A program made the translations under genes and the position numbers. DNA of 64,000 nucleotides from Collinsella aerofaciens (lineage in GTDB: Bacteria; Actinomycetota; Coriobacteriia; Coriobacteriales; Coriobacteriaceae): contig NZ_WWSY01000001.1 of the NCBI RefSeq assembly GCF_009876115.1, positions 62,001-126,000 of the forward strand. The letters run 5' to 3'. This document shows positions 49,623 to 57,474 of this stretch, piece after piece (positions within the stretch are counted from its first letter, which is position 1; every line of letters begins with the position of its first letter). The notes under the pieces were generated by a model, which was not told the origin of the DNA, did not search any database, and saw only the letters and a list, made by a program, of their open reading frames with translations.

Positions 49623-50930
49623 CTAATCCACATTAATGAAAAACGGACGGGTCCATCGTACGCAATAGCCTTTACGCACAACAAAGCACTGCACGATATG
49701 TTTTCCGGTATAGGCTGTTTCTTCTCGTCTTGAAGTTTTCCCTTCGTTGGGAGCTTCAAAGCCCCCACGCTGACAGCATCGCATAGCCTCTTCACCGGTA
49801 TTGGTGATCTGCCATCTTACACGCCCGTCTTTAATTGGGCTGTATGTGACTTTATATATCACTGAGGACCCTTTCGGAACCGCCGGCCCATCATTTGGAA
49901 GATTGATTTGTTTGCCCGAAGGAAGAGTGGCAGTTGCAGTGATGGTTGCATTTGGTTTTTGAGATTGCAAGGGATACTTCAGCTTTTGTCTATGGGTAAC
50001 GGACAACGCGCGTTCCTGTGCAATTCGCCTTGTTCCAGCTGCGTAAGATCTCGATTCATTCCCTGCTGGGAAATTAATGCCAAGAATGGTTCTCCAAATA
50101 TCGTTGCCAGTGCCTTTTTCTGCAATAAGATCAAGTTGTTCGATCAGTTTATTTGAAAACTCAAGGAAGTCGTTGTGTTTGTACTTTTCCGCTAGGTTAT
50201 TTTCACAAAATGCGGGATCTTCGATAAATGGAGTGTTGCCAGAACTTAAATCTTCTGAGTACGCTTCTGACAAATTGGCCATTGTTTGCATTACACGCTC
50301 TTCAATCGTGAGGTGCGGTTCTGGTAAATTATCAGCAATCATTTTCTCAAGAGTAATTCCCTTTGGATATTTGACATTCGATGGACAGTTTTCTCTTCGC
50401 CACCATTTAAAAATTTTCACCAAAGGCTTATATGCATTTTCATACCCTTGATTAACTTCTGTTGTCCAAGAAATATGTTTCTTCGGATCAGTTCGCTTCC
50501 AAGTGCCTTCCTTAGATGATCCAATATTAAGAAAACCGTTTTCATCTCTGACCAAGGGCACAACATCAAGATGGAAACTTGCCATATCTATACCGACAGA
50601 ATGATTTTGAATAGTCGTTTTTTGGTAACAGCTGCGTAGTTTGAGGGCCTTTTCAAGCTCATTCAATACAAAAGTCGGAGAATCGTTTGTTGAACGACTA
50701 GTTTCGATGACAACATCAATATCGCAGCAATCCGAATTCTTTTTTGGACGAATGAACGTTTGCTTAGCGTAAGATCCTGACAAATAGCTGTGAACATAAA
50801 TATGTTTATAGCTCTCACAAGTTTTCAAGTGATTCCTAAGATTCTGGTGAAGTCTGCTTGCTTCATCGATAGTAGATTTACTTGGGTTGATATCTTTTAG
50901 AAAAGACTCGAAGTCGGTACTGTTTGCCAC
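49623..50930 (-). CDS. CD-NTase (cGAS/DncV-like nucleotidyltransferase) of a CBASS-like system
   Basis: A 435-residue enzyme of the cyclic-oligonucleotide synthase family. The active site reads LSGSYAKQT (GS motif, about residues 50-58), CCDIDVVIE (D-x-D, near 70) and FHLDVVPLV (third Asp, near 120), followed by a helical core KPLVKIFKWWRREN. The last ~110 residues form a separate strand-rich domain (ATITATATLPSGKQ...RWTRPFFINVD), as in several CD-NTase clades. I start at GTG 50930 with GGAG upstream; the frame opens at TTG 50945. Upon phage infection such enzymes make a cyclic nucleotide that triggers an effector; the next gene is the likely effector. Confidence 0.85.
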   Translation of the reverse strand: MANSTDFESFLKDINPSKSTIDEASRLHQNLRNHLKTCESYKHIYVHSYLSGSYAKQTFIRPKKNSDCCDIDVVIETSRSTNDSPTFVLNELEKALKLRSCYQKTTIQNHSVGIDMASFHLDVVPLVRDENGFLNIGSSKEGTWKRTDPKKHISWTTEVNQGYENAYKPLVKIFKWWRRENCPSNVKYPKGITLEKMIADNLPEPHLTIEERVMQTMANLSEAYSEDLSSGNTPFIEDPAFCENNLAEKYKHNDFLEFSNKLIEQLDLIAEKGTGNDIWRTILGINFPAGNESRSYAAGTRRIAQERALSVTHRQKLKYPLQSQKPNATITATATLPSGKQINLPNDGPAVPKGSSVIYKVTYSPIKDGRVRWQITNTGEEAMRCCQRGGFEAPNEGKTSRREETAYTGKHIVQCFVVRKGYCVRWTRPFFINVD

Positions 50931-50956
50931 AATTCTCCAATTCAAACGTATGTTCT

Positions 50957-50986
50957 ATTATAAGTAATAATATTCGAGTAGATTAA
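50957..50986 (-). promoter_or_regulatory. Probable promoter of the CD-NTase operon
   Basis: A perfect TATAAT -10 (50957-50962) on the minus strand with a TTAATC -35-like box (50981-50986) at 18 bases. The start codon is about 27 bases downstream of the -10. Confidence 0.5.
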
Positions 50987-51066
50987 TTTATGTGACATCA
51001 ATTTAAATACTGATTCGAATCTTAGATTGATAGTTTCTGCCAGGGTGTTTTTGGTTTTCCATATAT

Positions 51067-51112
51067 GAAATCGACCCCTGAGGATCTGTTTTACTCCTCA
51101 AGGGTCGATTTC
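51067..51112 (-). terminator. Long hairpin between the polysaccharide operon and the CD-NTase
   Basis: GAAATCGACCCCTGAGGA and TCCTCAAGGGTCGATTTC pair over 18 bases with one mismatch around a 10-base loop. It lies downstream of the leftward polysaccharide operon and may terminate it; the minus strand continues ATATAT without a strong T-run, so insulation in both directions is also possible. Confidence 0.5.
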
Positions 51113-51121
51113 AATTTATAT

Positions 51122-51170
51122 ATCAGTTTAGAAAACAGTTGATGATTCAGAGACCGGAAGGCCCCCGAAG
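51122..51170. repeat. Imperfect ~49-bp repeat with hairpin, copy 2
   Basis: CAGTTTAGAAAACAGTTGAT followed by GATTCAGAGACCGGAAGGCC and CCCGAAG, matching 47348-47396 in the same direction with scattered substitutions. The two copies bracket the CD-NTase gene pair and the 48227-48868 pseudogene. Confidence 0.5.
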
Positions 51171-51558
51171 ATCGTGTCGAAAATGTGAGCCTGATTCTAA
51201 ATCAAATTATGTAGTCATCATGACCCTAGCAAAGGGGCCTTCATTTGTTTTGTTTTGCCAAATACCAAATAGCGAAGACACATTCAAGTGCCTACGGTAG
51301 GTTTACGTTAGATCGCAAGTTGTCGTAGTCAATTATTGAACCAACGTAAGTCAAAACTCAAAGAGAGTGTTTGCGTGGAAGTAGCCAAATTTCGGCTTCC
51401 GTTATTCGCAAGTTGCTGCTTGCGTTGTTATTAAATCAATGAAAGATAAGCATGCAATCGAGATACAGACCGTTATCACCCAGAAGAATGATGGTCACCT
51501 CTCCCCCATGCTTCAAATTACGGCATGAATAATGCGTTGAGTGTATATCTAAGCACGG
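51171..51558. other. Intergenic stretch, no supported gene
   Basis: About 390 AT-rich bases at the boundary between the accessory region and the polysaccharide operon. No frame, tRNA or integrase is seen here. Confidence 0.4.
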
Positions 51559-52947
51559 TTATCTCGCTACGCCCTCACCACAGGTGTCGCTCCCGAGCTT
51601 GATGGGCGACAGTTCGATGTGGTCTTTACTTGCGTCGAATTGGCCCAGCAGGCCAGCTATGGCGGCGGATACACTATCATCGATGTAAAGACCGCATTTG
51701 CCTCCACGCTCAGCTGCTCGCGCGAACTCCACGAGCTCGTTGCGAATTCCCTCGCCGTCAAGCTGGAAGAAATACCGCTTGTTTTGAGAAGAATCCTCTT
51801 TGCGTACCTCGAAGTAGTCTGTTTTCCACCAGGGAGCAGGTACGTAAATGTAGCCATCCGTGCCGGAAACCACAAGCGACCCCTCAGATTTAGCCGCCTT
51901 GCCGAAAACCGCCTCGCCGTAGCCATCCTCGAACGCCAACCGGATCTCACCAAACGCGTCAAAGCCTGCGTGACCTTCAAGGTCGGCCCTTACAAAATCG
52001 GCTGATCTATAATCAGTTCCGAGTAGCTGCAAGATGGGCAGCAACGCTGCTGGACCCCAGGCTTTGGAGCTCGTCCACTTGCCCTCAACGCTCGAGATGT
52101 CCTCACTGCCTAGATCAACAAGGCTGGTGCATACAGCGCGCACCGACAGAACTCGTCCAATGTGACCACTCTTGGCGAGCAGAAGCAGTCGATGGTAGGC
52201 TGTTGAATACGCTGTCTTGACCGCGTCGGCCAAAACGAGGCCCTTTGAGCGTGCGAGCGCCTGCAACTCCTGGCACGTCTCACGCGTTGAGGCAATGGGG
52301 CTCTCACATAGAACATGTTTGCCCGCCTCAAGTGCTCGCTTAATCTGTCCATAGTGCTGATTAGGATGCGATGCAAGGTAGATTGCGTCGCATCGACCGA
52401 CTATCTCATCGAAATCATAAACCTGTTCGACTAAGCCACAGCCTGCGAGGCTTTCATCACTGTCGAGCATCGCGCAGGTGGGGTCAACGCCATTCACGAA
52501 GGTACTTTCACGCAGATACTTCTCCACTAGCACACGCTTGCCCACGTACCCCATTCGTAGATGTCCACTTTCGGCGCGAAGCTCGGTGCTCGAGACGCCT
52601 TGCGTGCGATCAAGGTAGACCACATCGCAGTATTCCTTGAGATAATCGAACTTACCGACCCAGTCAGAGCCTACGGTGAACACATCAATTCCCATACGCC
52701 TGATATCGTCGATCTTCTGGCCCTCGTACTCCTCAACGATCACCTCGTCGGCGATTCCGAGTTCCTGAACGGCACGCATGCGCTCGTTAAGAGTTTGAGA
52801 CACATTTATCTTTCCGCGCACCTTATCGAAGCCATCGGCGGTCACGCCGACGACCAAGTAGTCACCGAGCGCCTTTGCACGCTCGAGCAGGCGGACGTGG
52901 CCCCGGTGCAAGAGGTCGTACGTACCGTATGTAATTACTTTCCTCAT
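51559..52947 (-). CDS. Fused cytidylyltransferase (TagD-like) and Gfo/Idh/MocA oxidoreductase
   Basis: A 462-residue fusion. Residues 1-130 form a TagD/GCT-type nucleotidyltransferase: ITYGTYDLLHRGHVRLLERA with the HxGH motif, and VSSTELR (an R-T-x-G-I-S-T-T variant). Residues ~150-440 resemble the Gfo/Idh/MocA NAD(P)-dependent oxidoreductase fold: DAIYLASHPNQHYGQIKRAL, GKHVLCESPIAS. The first half would make a CDP-alcohol from a polyol phosphate; the second would reduce or oxidise a sugar or polyol. The fusion suggests consecutive steps, such as making a CDP-activated decoration for the LicD enzyme encoded upstream. Last gene of the polysaccharide operon, 26 bases from its neighbour. Confidence 0.8.
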   Translation of the reverse strand: MRKVITYGTYDLLHRGHVRLLERAKALGDYLVVGVTADGFDKVRGKINVSQTLNERMRAVQELGIADEVIVEEYEGQKIDDIRRMGIDVFTVGSDWVGKFDYLKEYCDVVYLDRTQGVSSTELRAESGHLRMGYVGKRVLVEKYLRESTFVNGVDPTCAMLDSDESLAGCGLVEQVYDFDEIVGRCDAIYLASHPNQHYGQIKRALEAGKHVLCESPIASTRETCQELQALARSKGLVLADAVKTAYSTAYHRLLLLAKSGHIGRVLSVRAVCTSLVDLGSEDISSVEGKWTSSKAWGPAALLPILQLLGTDYRSADFVRADLEGHAGFDAFGEIRLAFEDGYGEAVFGKAAKSEGSLVVSGTDGYIYVPAPWWKTDYFEVRKEDSSQNKRYFFQLDGEGIRNELVEFARAAERGGKCGLYIDDSVSAAIAGLLGQFDASKDHIELSPIKLGSDTCGEGVAR

Positions 52948-52973
52948 GGGACCTCATCTCCTCCCTTGCTCTG

Positions 52974-54281
52974 TCAGCTGTCTTTTGTGCCGCATTTCCT
53001 GCTCGCTTTGTTCGCCTTCGCACAGACCTGTTTGTTTGTGCCCCATAGGTATTTTGAGACCAGTAGTTTCAGCGTTGGCTTCTTTGCCCACTTGCGCGTG
53101 AACTCACGCCAGCCCATTGAACGCAGGTCGTTCATGCATTCTTCCCTGCGGGGGTTTGTGCCGGTCGGCTTCCTCATGGGTCCTTGGTAGCGAACTACGT
53201 CGACCATATCAAGTTCTCTAGACTCTATTAAAGGCATGGCAGCCTCGAAGGCGGTGAGTCCTTTCTCTGTGTTGCATACAGCAAGGGACGCACCCCTGTC
53301 GTCGTTATAGAGGTCGGGGCAGTATAAATGCACGCCCCAAAGGTCCCCGAGAGTGATATCGGCAACACGTTCAGGGCGCGCAAACGGACACTCAGCACAC
53401 GAAGGACGAGACACGAGGTGCTGGAGCCATATGCTCCAAAAAGGATTAAACCAGCGGTCGACAACACGGCGCTTACTAGTTTTGCCTTCGATGGACGTTG
53501 CCTGGTAATCCCAGCCGGCAACGGCGAAGCTCATTCCCTCTAAATCCCACCTATTACTACTGCTACAGGCGGAGTTCCACTTGTCTCGATATCTCATTGA
53601 CTCGATAGGTTGCCCCTTGAACCATTTATCCGAGACGTAGGAGAGCTGCTTCTCGATAAGTCGCGGTGTCGGTACGCCCTCGCAAACAACCTCCACCGTA
53701 AGCAACAAAGGTGAGTCTGCGAGCCTACCCAAACTGCCGTAGAGACCGTCGATTTGGCACGGTGTGCCCGAAAAGAGGACACGGTTTCCCGTTTTGAGAA
53801 GATCGCGAACACGTGAGTAGGCGTCTCCGATCTCACTTTGTACATACTTGGAGCCTCGGAAGGCAACAAGCCCTTCGACGCTGGACACAGAAGCATGGCG
53901 CGCCTTATAGACTTCGCTCGACTCCACGCCGAAAACAATTCCGTCATTCTTGAGGAACGCAGTCGCGATAGCAGTGAAGGCACCACCACTCGTGCTTTCA
54001 GCGAGAAGTTCCGCGTCTTTAATGGAACCGCCAAAGCCGCGCTGGGCATCCGCGGCGTGGAAACGCTCAGAAGGCAACGAGCAGACCGCCTCACAGCGTC
54101 CGCATCCGATACAGACATTCTTGTCAACGACAGGATAGCGAAAACCTTCTCTGTCCTCGCACATAGCCACAGCTTCGACAGGACAAACGGAGGCGCATGC
54201 CTCGCAGCCACAGCAGTCTGCCTTGCGCCCGGTCTTGAGAAAGCACGCCCGAAGATCCGTCTCGGCTGTTTCTACAGGCAT
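52974..54281 (-). CDS. Ferredoxin-domain protein of the coenzyme F420 hydrogenase/dehydrogenase beta-subunit family
   Basis: A 435-residue protein. Two 4Fe-4S sites lie at the N-terminus: CCGCEACASVCP and CIGCGRCEAVC. The FrhB-like domain follows, with STSGGAFTAIATAFL, GTPCQIDGLYG and ADITLGDLWGVH, plus a further cysteine pair CAECPFA. In polysaccharide clusters, relatives occur beside pyruvyltransferases and are thought to perform a redox step on a sugar or cofactor; the actual reaction is unknown. Start at ATG 54281, which overlaps the pyruvyltransferase end by 10 bases; the longer frame upstream is an arginine-rich artefact. Confidence 0.85.
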   Translation of the reverse strand: MPVETAETDLRACFLKTGRKADCCGCEACASVCPVEAVAMCEDREGFRYPVVDKNVCIGCGRCEAVCSLPSERFHAADAQRGFGGSIKDAELLAESTSGGAFTAIATAFLKNDGIVFGVESSEVYKARHASVSSVEGLVAFRGSKYVQSEIGDAYSRVRDLLKTGNRVLFSGTPCQIDGLYGSLGRLADSPLLLTVEVVCEGVPTPRLIEKQLSYVSDKWFKGQPIESMRYRDKWNSACSSSNRWDLEGMSFAVAGWDYQATSIEGKTSKRRVVDRWFNPFWSIWLQHLVSRPSCAECPFARPERVADITLGDLWGVHLYCPDLYNDDRGASLAVCNTEKGLTAFEAAMPLIESRELDMVDVVRYQGPMRKPTGTNPRREECMNDLRSMGWREFTRKWAKKPTLKLLVSKYLWGTNKQVCAKANKASRKCGTKDS

Positions 54282-55408
54282 TCCGCCCCCAAGAGTCGAA
54301 GACCCCCGCGCAGGTAGCCGAGGCTCGACTCGCGCAGCTCGGCCAATCGAGACTCCATGTCGTTGAAGCTCATCTCCAGTGGCACGTCTTCGTCGCCTGA
54401 CACCATTGCGCGATTGGAAAGACCCAGCCACGCGAGCAGCTGTGAAATCTTCGTATCAGCCTGCTCGCGCGAGAACACCGAAAACGGCGTGTGCATCTGA
54501 GCGGCGAAGATAAGCCCGTGGAACGAGTTGGTGACGACGTAACGCGCCTCCTTGGTGAGCGCTAGGAACTCCTCGACTCCGGCGTCATAGCGCATCACGT
54601 GCCCGCGCTCTGCGTTGGTCGCACGCAGACTGATGTCAACGACCTTGCAACCCAGCCTTTCCGCCACGCGGTCGGCATAGGCCTCCATCGCGGGATTGTA
54701 GCGGCGCGAGTAGAGAAGGACATAGGGCTCATCCATCTGCGGTTCGCCCACTATAGGCGCGTAGTCTGCGCCCGTGAGCAAAAGCGTCGGATCGAGTACG
54801 CGCGTAACGGGAACGTCGACGTTAGCCCGGATCCATTCAAAATCAGCGCCACCCTCGCGGACACCGAGAGCCTTGAAGTTCGCGAGACGCTCTTTGAGCG
54901 TCTCGCTCTCATCTACGGTCCAGTCGACGTCGCCGAAGCTTGCCGCATAGCTGATCGATCGGTTGCGCATTGCGGGGAAGTTGGCGAAGTAACCGTCGTC
55001 GAATCCGTCGAACTCGCGGATGCAGAAAATGGTGTCACTACCACAGACATAGCCATCTAGGCCCTCAGCGGCAAAGGAATCGTCGAAATTAGACGATGTG
55101 TATGAGCCCTCAGAAAGGTTGCACTCCTCATGATAGAAGCGATCGAACTTGGCGTAGTTCTCACGAATGGCGGGCATCGTAAGCTCTACCATGCGCCTTG
55201 ACTCTTCATCAGCATCCCACATGCGCTTTGCGGGGTTAAGCGGGTCGTTCTCCCTCAGGCAGTCAGGACAGTAGTCCAATACAATAGCCTCGACTTCAGA
55301 CGGAGCGAGCTCGGAAATGGCGCGCCTTAACGCGTATGTCTGCAGTGCGGATCCATAGTTGGTAAAGTTACCGTACAGGTTGTACGAAACAGTAGCGAAC
55401 TTTCTCAT
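54272..55408 (-). CDS. Polysaccharide pyruvyl transferase family protein
   Basis: A 378-residue protein of the CsaB/WcaK polysaccharide pyruvyl transferase family, which transfers pyruvate from PEP to a sugar as a ketal. Motifs: NLYGNFTNYGSALQTYALRR at the N-terminus, GSDTIFCIREF, ISYAASFGD, the GVREGGADF block, and the family-defining TNSFHGLIFAAQM near residue 290. It overlaps the ferredoxin-domain gene by 10 bases; this pair frequently occurs together in surface glycan clusters. Pyruvylation would add negative charge to the glycan. The acceptor sugar is unknown. Confidence 0.9.
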   Translation of the reverse strand: MRKFATVSYNLYGNFTNYGSALQTYALRRAISELAPSEVEAIVLDYCPDCLRENDPLNPAKRMWDADEESRRMVELTMPAIRENYAKFDRFYHEECNLSEGSYTSSNFDDSFAAEGLDGYVCGSDTIFCIREFDGFDDGYFANFPAMRNRSISYAASFGDVDWTVDESETLKERLANFKALGVREGGADFEWIRANVDVPVTRVLDPTLLLTGADYAPIVGEPQMDEPYVLLYSRRYNPAMEAYADRVAERLGCKVVDISLRATNAERGHVMRYDAGVEEFLALTKEARYVVTNSFHGLIFAAQMHTPFSVFSREQADTKISQLLAWLGLSNRAMVSGDEDVPLEMSFNDMESRLAELRESSLGYLRGGLRLLGAECL

Positions 55409-55417
55409 TCGTCCTCC

Positions 55418-56488
55418 TTAGAACAGACCCTCTGCCGACATTGCACCCAGAGCGTCGATGAGTTTACGGTTGTCTTCGGCGGTGATTGCACCGATATGAC
55501 CAATGCGGAACACTTCATCAGCCAGCGAGCCGCCATTGGGACACAGCCACATGCCGTACGCGGTTTTAGCACGCTCAATAATTGCCTTTGCGTTGCGTGC
55601 GGGGCAACGCAGCGCCGTCACTGCGTTGGAGGGTTTCTCCGGAACCATCTGGAGCGTCGTGTTCTCCAAGGCGCTGCGCACGGCTTCGGCGCGCCCTGCG
55701 ATCTCCGTTCGCTCTGCATCGATGCCGCGATCTTCGATTGCCTTCAGGCGCGAGTTGATCTCAAATAACGTTGTTACCGCAGGCGTCCATGGTGTCTGGC
55801 CGCGCTCGCCGTTACGCAGGGCCTCCTTTAGACTTAAGTAGGAGCAAAGCTCAGGGTTGTCCGCTACCCTCTTCTGCGCGCGTGGCGACAGTGCCATGAG
55901 CGAAATACCCGGATGGCACGAGAGGGCCTTTTGCGATCCGGTCAGCACCACGTCTGCTCCGAGGGAGGTCATGTCGATCTCCTCGGCGATGAACGCGCTC
56001 ACGGCGTCGACGATCAGGGCCATCCCGCGCTCGCGGCAAAAGCCAGACAGGAGGCTCATGTCGTACAACAGTCCTGATGAGGTCTCATGCATGTTCACGA
56101 GCAGCGCACCGCAGCTGAGATCCACTGCGTCTTCGAGGTTTTTCCGCGTTATCTGGTGTCCAAACTCAAGTTTGATCTCGTCAACGGGGTGCCCGTGCAG
56201 TTGGCATAAGTCGACAAACCTCTGCCCGAAACTGCCGCCATTGACCACTGCAACTCGTTCGGCGGGCGCTAAGACACTCATCACAGCAGCCTCCATAGCG
56301 CCTGTGCCAGAAGCCGTTAGAAACACGCAGCGTGAATCCTTGGGTGCGGACAACAAGCCCAACATAATGCGCTCGTTCTCTAGCATTACCTGAGAGAACT
56401 CTGGCGTGCGGAAATAGGGAGCGCTCTTGGCTGAAACTTCCAGCACCTCGCTGGGACTCATAACCGGACCAACGGTGAAGTTAAGCAT
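55418..56488 (-). CDS. Class V aminotransferase (2-aminoethylphosphonate/serine-pyruvate type)
   Basis: A 356-residue PLP enzyme of the alanine-glyoxylate / 2-aminoethylphosphonate transaminase branch: LNFTVGPVMSPSEVLE at the N-terminus, TASGTGAMEAAV (cofactor phosphate), VDAVSAFIAEE (PLP Asp) and the Schiff-base lysine in LTGSQKALSCHPG. I use ATG 56488 because GGAG stands seven bases upstream; ATG 56494 is too close. In a glycan operon with a cytidylyltransferase and LicD it could supply or recycle an amino-alcohol or aminophosphonate decoration; substrate not determined. The 71 bases before it hold no obvious promoter. Confidence 0.85.
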   Translation of the reverse strand: MLNFTVGPVMSPSEVLEVSAKSAPYFRTPEFSQVMLENERIMLGLLSAPKDSRCVFLTASGTGAMEAAVMSVLAPAERVAVVNGGSFGQRFVDLCQLHGHPVDEIKLEFGHQITRKNLEDAVDLSCGALLVNMHETSSGLLYDMSLLSGFCRERGMALIVDAVSAFIAEEIDMTSLGADVVLTGSQKALSCHPGISLMALSPRAQKRVADNPELCSYLSLKEALRNGERGQTPWTPAVTTLFEINSRLKAIEDRGIDAERTEIAGRAEAVRSALENTTLQMVPEKPSNAVTALRCPARNAKAIIERAKTAYGMWLCPNGGSLADEVFRIGHIGAITAEDNRKLIDALGAMSAEGLF

Positions 56489-56565
56489 CTGCATTCTCCA
56501 AATCTCTTACTTCTTCAGGTTTCAATAAAACATGAATCTCTGAACTGAAACCAATGGTGACAGCC

Positions 56566-57417
56566 CTAAAGACGCCTAATGATTGAGTAGAAGTGGTGCC
56601 CCACGCGCTCCTCTTTTGGCGGAAGCTGCATATAATCGCCAAAGGCAGACCTCAGCAGCGGGTCATAGCCACTAGGCACGGGTACGTTCATATCCTCAAA
56701 AGGCATGTAAACGGTGTCTTCGAACCATGTTCGCTCATAGATGCCAGCTTCCGGAGTCCCGGCCCAAGAAATAAGTCCAACGTACTTTTTGGAATCAAAC
56801 GGGCATTCAATACACAGGGTATTGAGTTGTTCCTGATACTTATCCGGCTTTCCGAGCATTCGGCTCAAAATACTCTTTGCTAGTTTTTTTGTTGGATTGA
56901 TATCTTTGTTGTAACAATCAAAATTGCATGCCCGTAGATAGCGGAGCATCAGCTTGTGTGCCACTATCTTTTTATCAAGAGCTTCGCTCATATTGTCGGC
57001 AAGGCCGTCCAGCGGATAAATATCGATGAAAGTCCCAAGTTCATCGACCTCGTCGCCGTACTCCCCTAGCATCTTATATTCAGGATTAGAGATGCGCGTT
57101 ATAAGGAACGGCCTTCTCAAACCGATCTCCGGTTTCACGGGCGTGTACTTGTCGAGTTCTTGGAAGCGACCATCGAAGCAAGCTAAGAACCGCTCGTAGT
57201 CTGAACGGGGCATCGCGATATCTAAGTCATCATCCCAGGGAATAAACCCTTGATGTCTCACAACGCCGATAAGACTTCCGTACATCAGCCAATACGTAAT
57301 ACCTTCGCGTCTGCAAACAGTATCGATATCTTTCAGAATCTTTAGGGACTCTAGCTGAATATCCCTTAGCTCGAGCTCCCCCTCAACATGCGGTGCGCTG
57401 GACTGCATAAGTCCCAT
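56566..57417 (-). CDS. LicD-family phosphotransferase
   Basis: A 283-residue LicD-type enzyme of the nucleotidyltransferase fold that transfers phosphocholine or similar phospho-groups from CDP-linked donors to glycans. The active-site block is complete: YGSLIGVVRHQGFIPWDDDL followed by DIAMPRSDYERF; GTFIDIYPLDGL is the second conserved motif. Start at ATG 57417 (AAAGGA ten bases upstream) over ATG 57426. Together with the CDP-forming domain encoded at 51559-52947 it implies a phospho-linked substituent on the surface glycan. Whether that is choline, ethanolamine, glycerol or a polyol cannot be seen. Confidence 0.9.
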   Translation of the reverse strand: MGLMQSSAPHVEGELELRDIQLESLKILKDIDTVCRREGITYWLMYGSLIGVVRHQGFIPWDDDLDIAMPRSDYERFLACFDGRFQELDKYTPVKPEIGLRRPFLITRISNPEYKMLGEYGDEVDELGTFIDIYPLDGLADNMSEALDKKIVAHKLMLRYLRACNFDCYNKDINPTKKLAKSILSRMLGKPDKYQEQLNTLCIECPFDSKKYVGLISWAGTPEAGIYERTWFEDTVYMPFEDMNVPVPSGYDPLLRSAFGDYMQLPPKEERVGHHFYSIIRRL

Positions 57418-57474
57418 AACAATCATTTCCTTTCACGGTTTTTTTTGAAAATGCAACGCGTGGGAAACCTTCAC

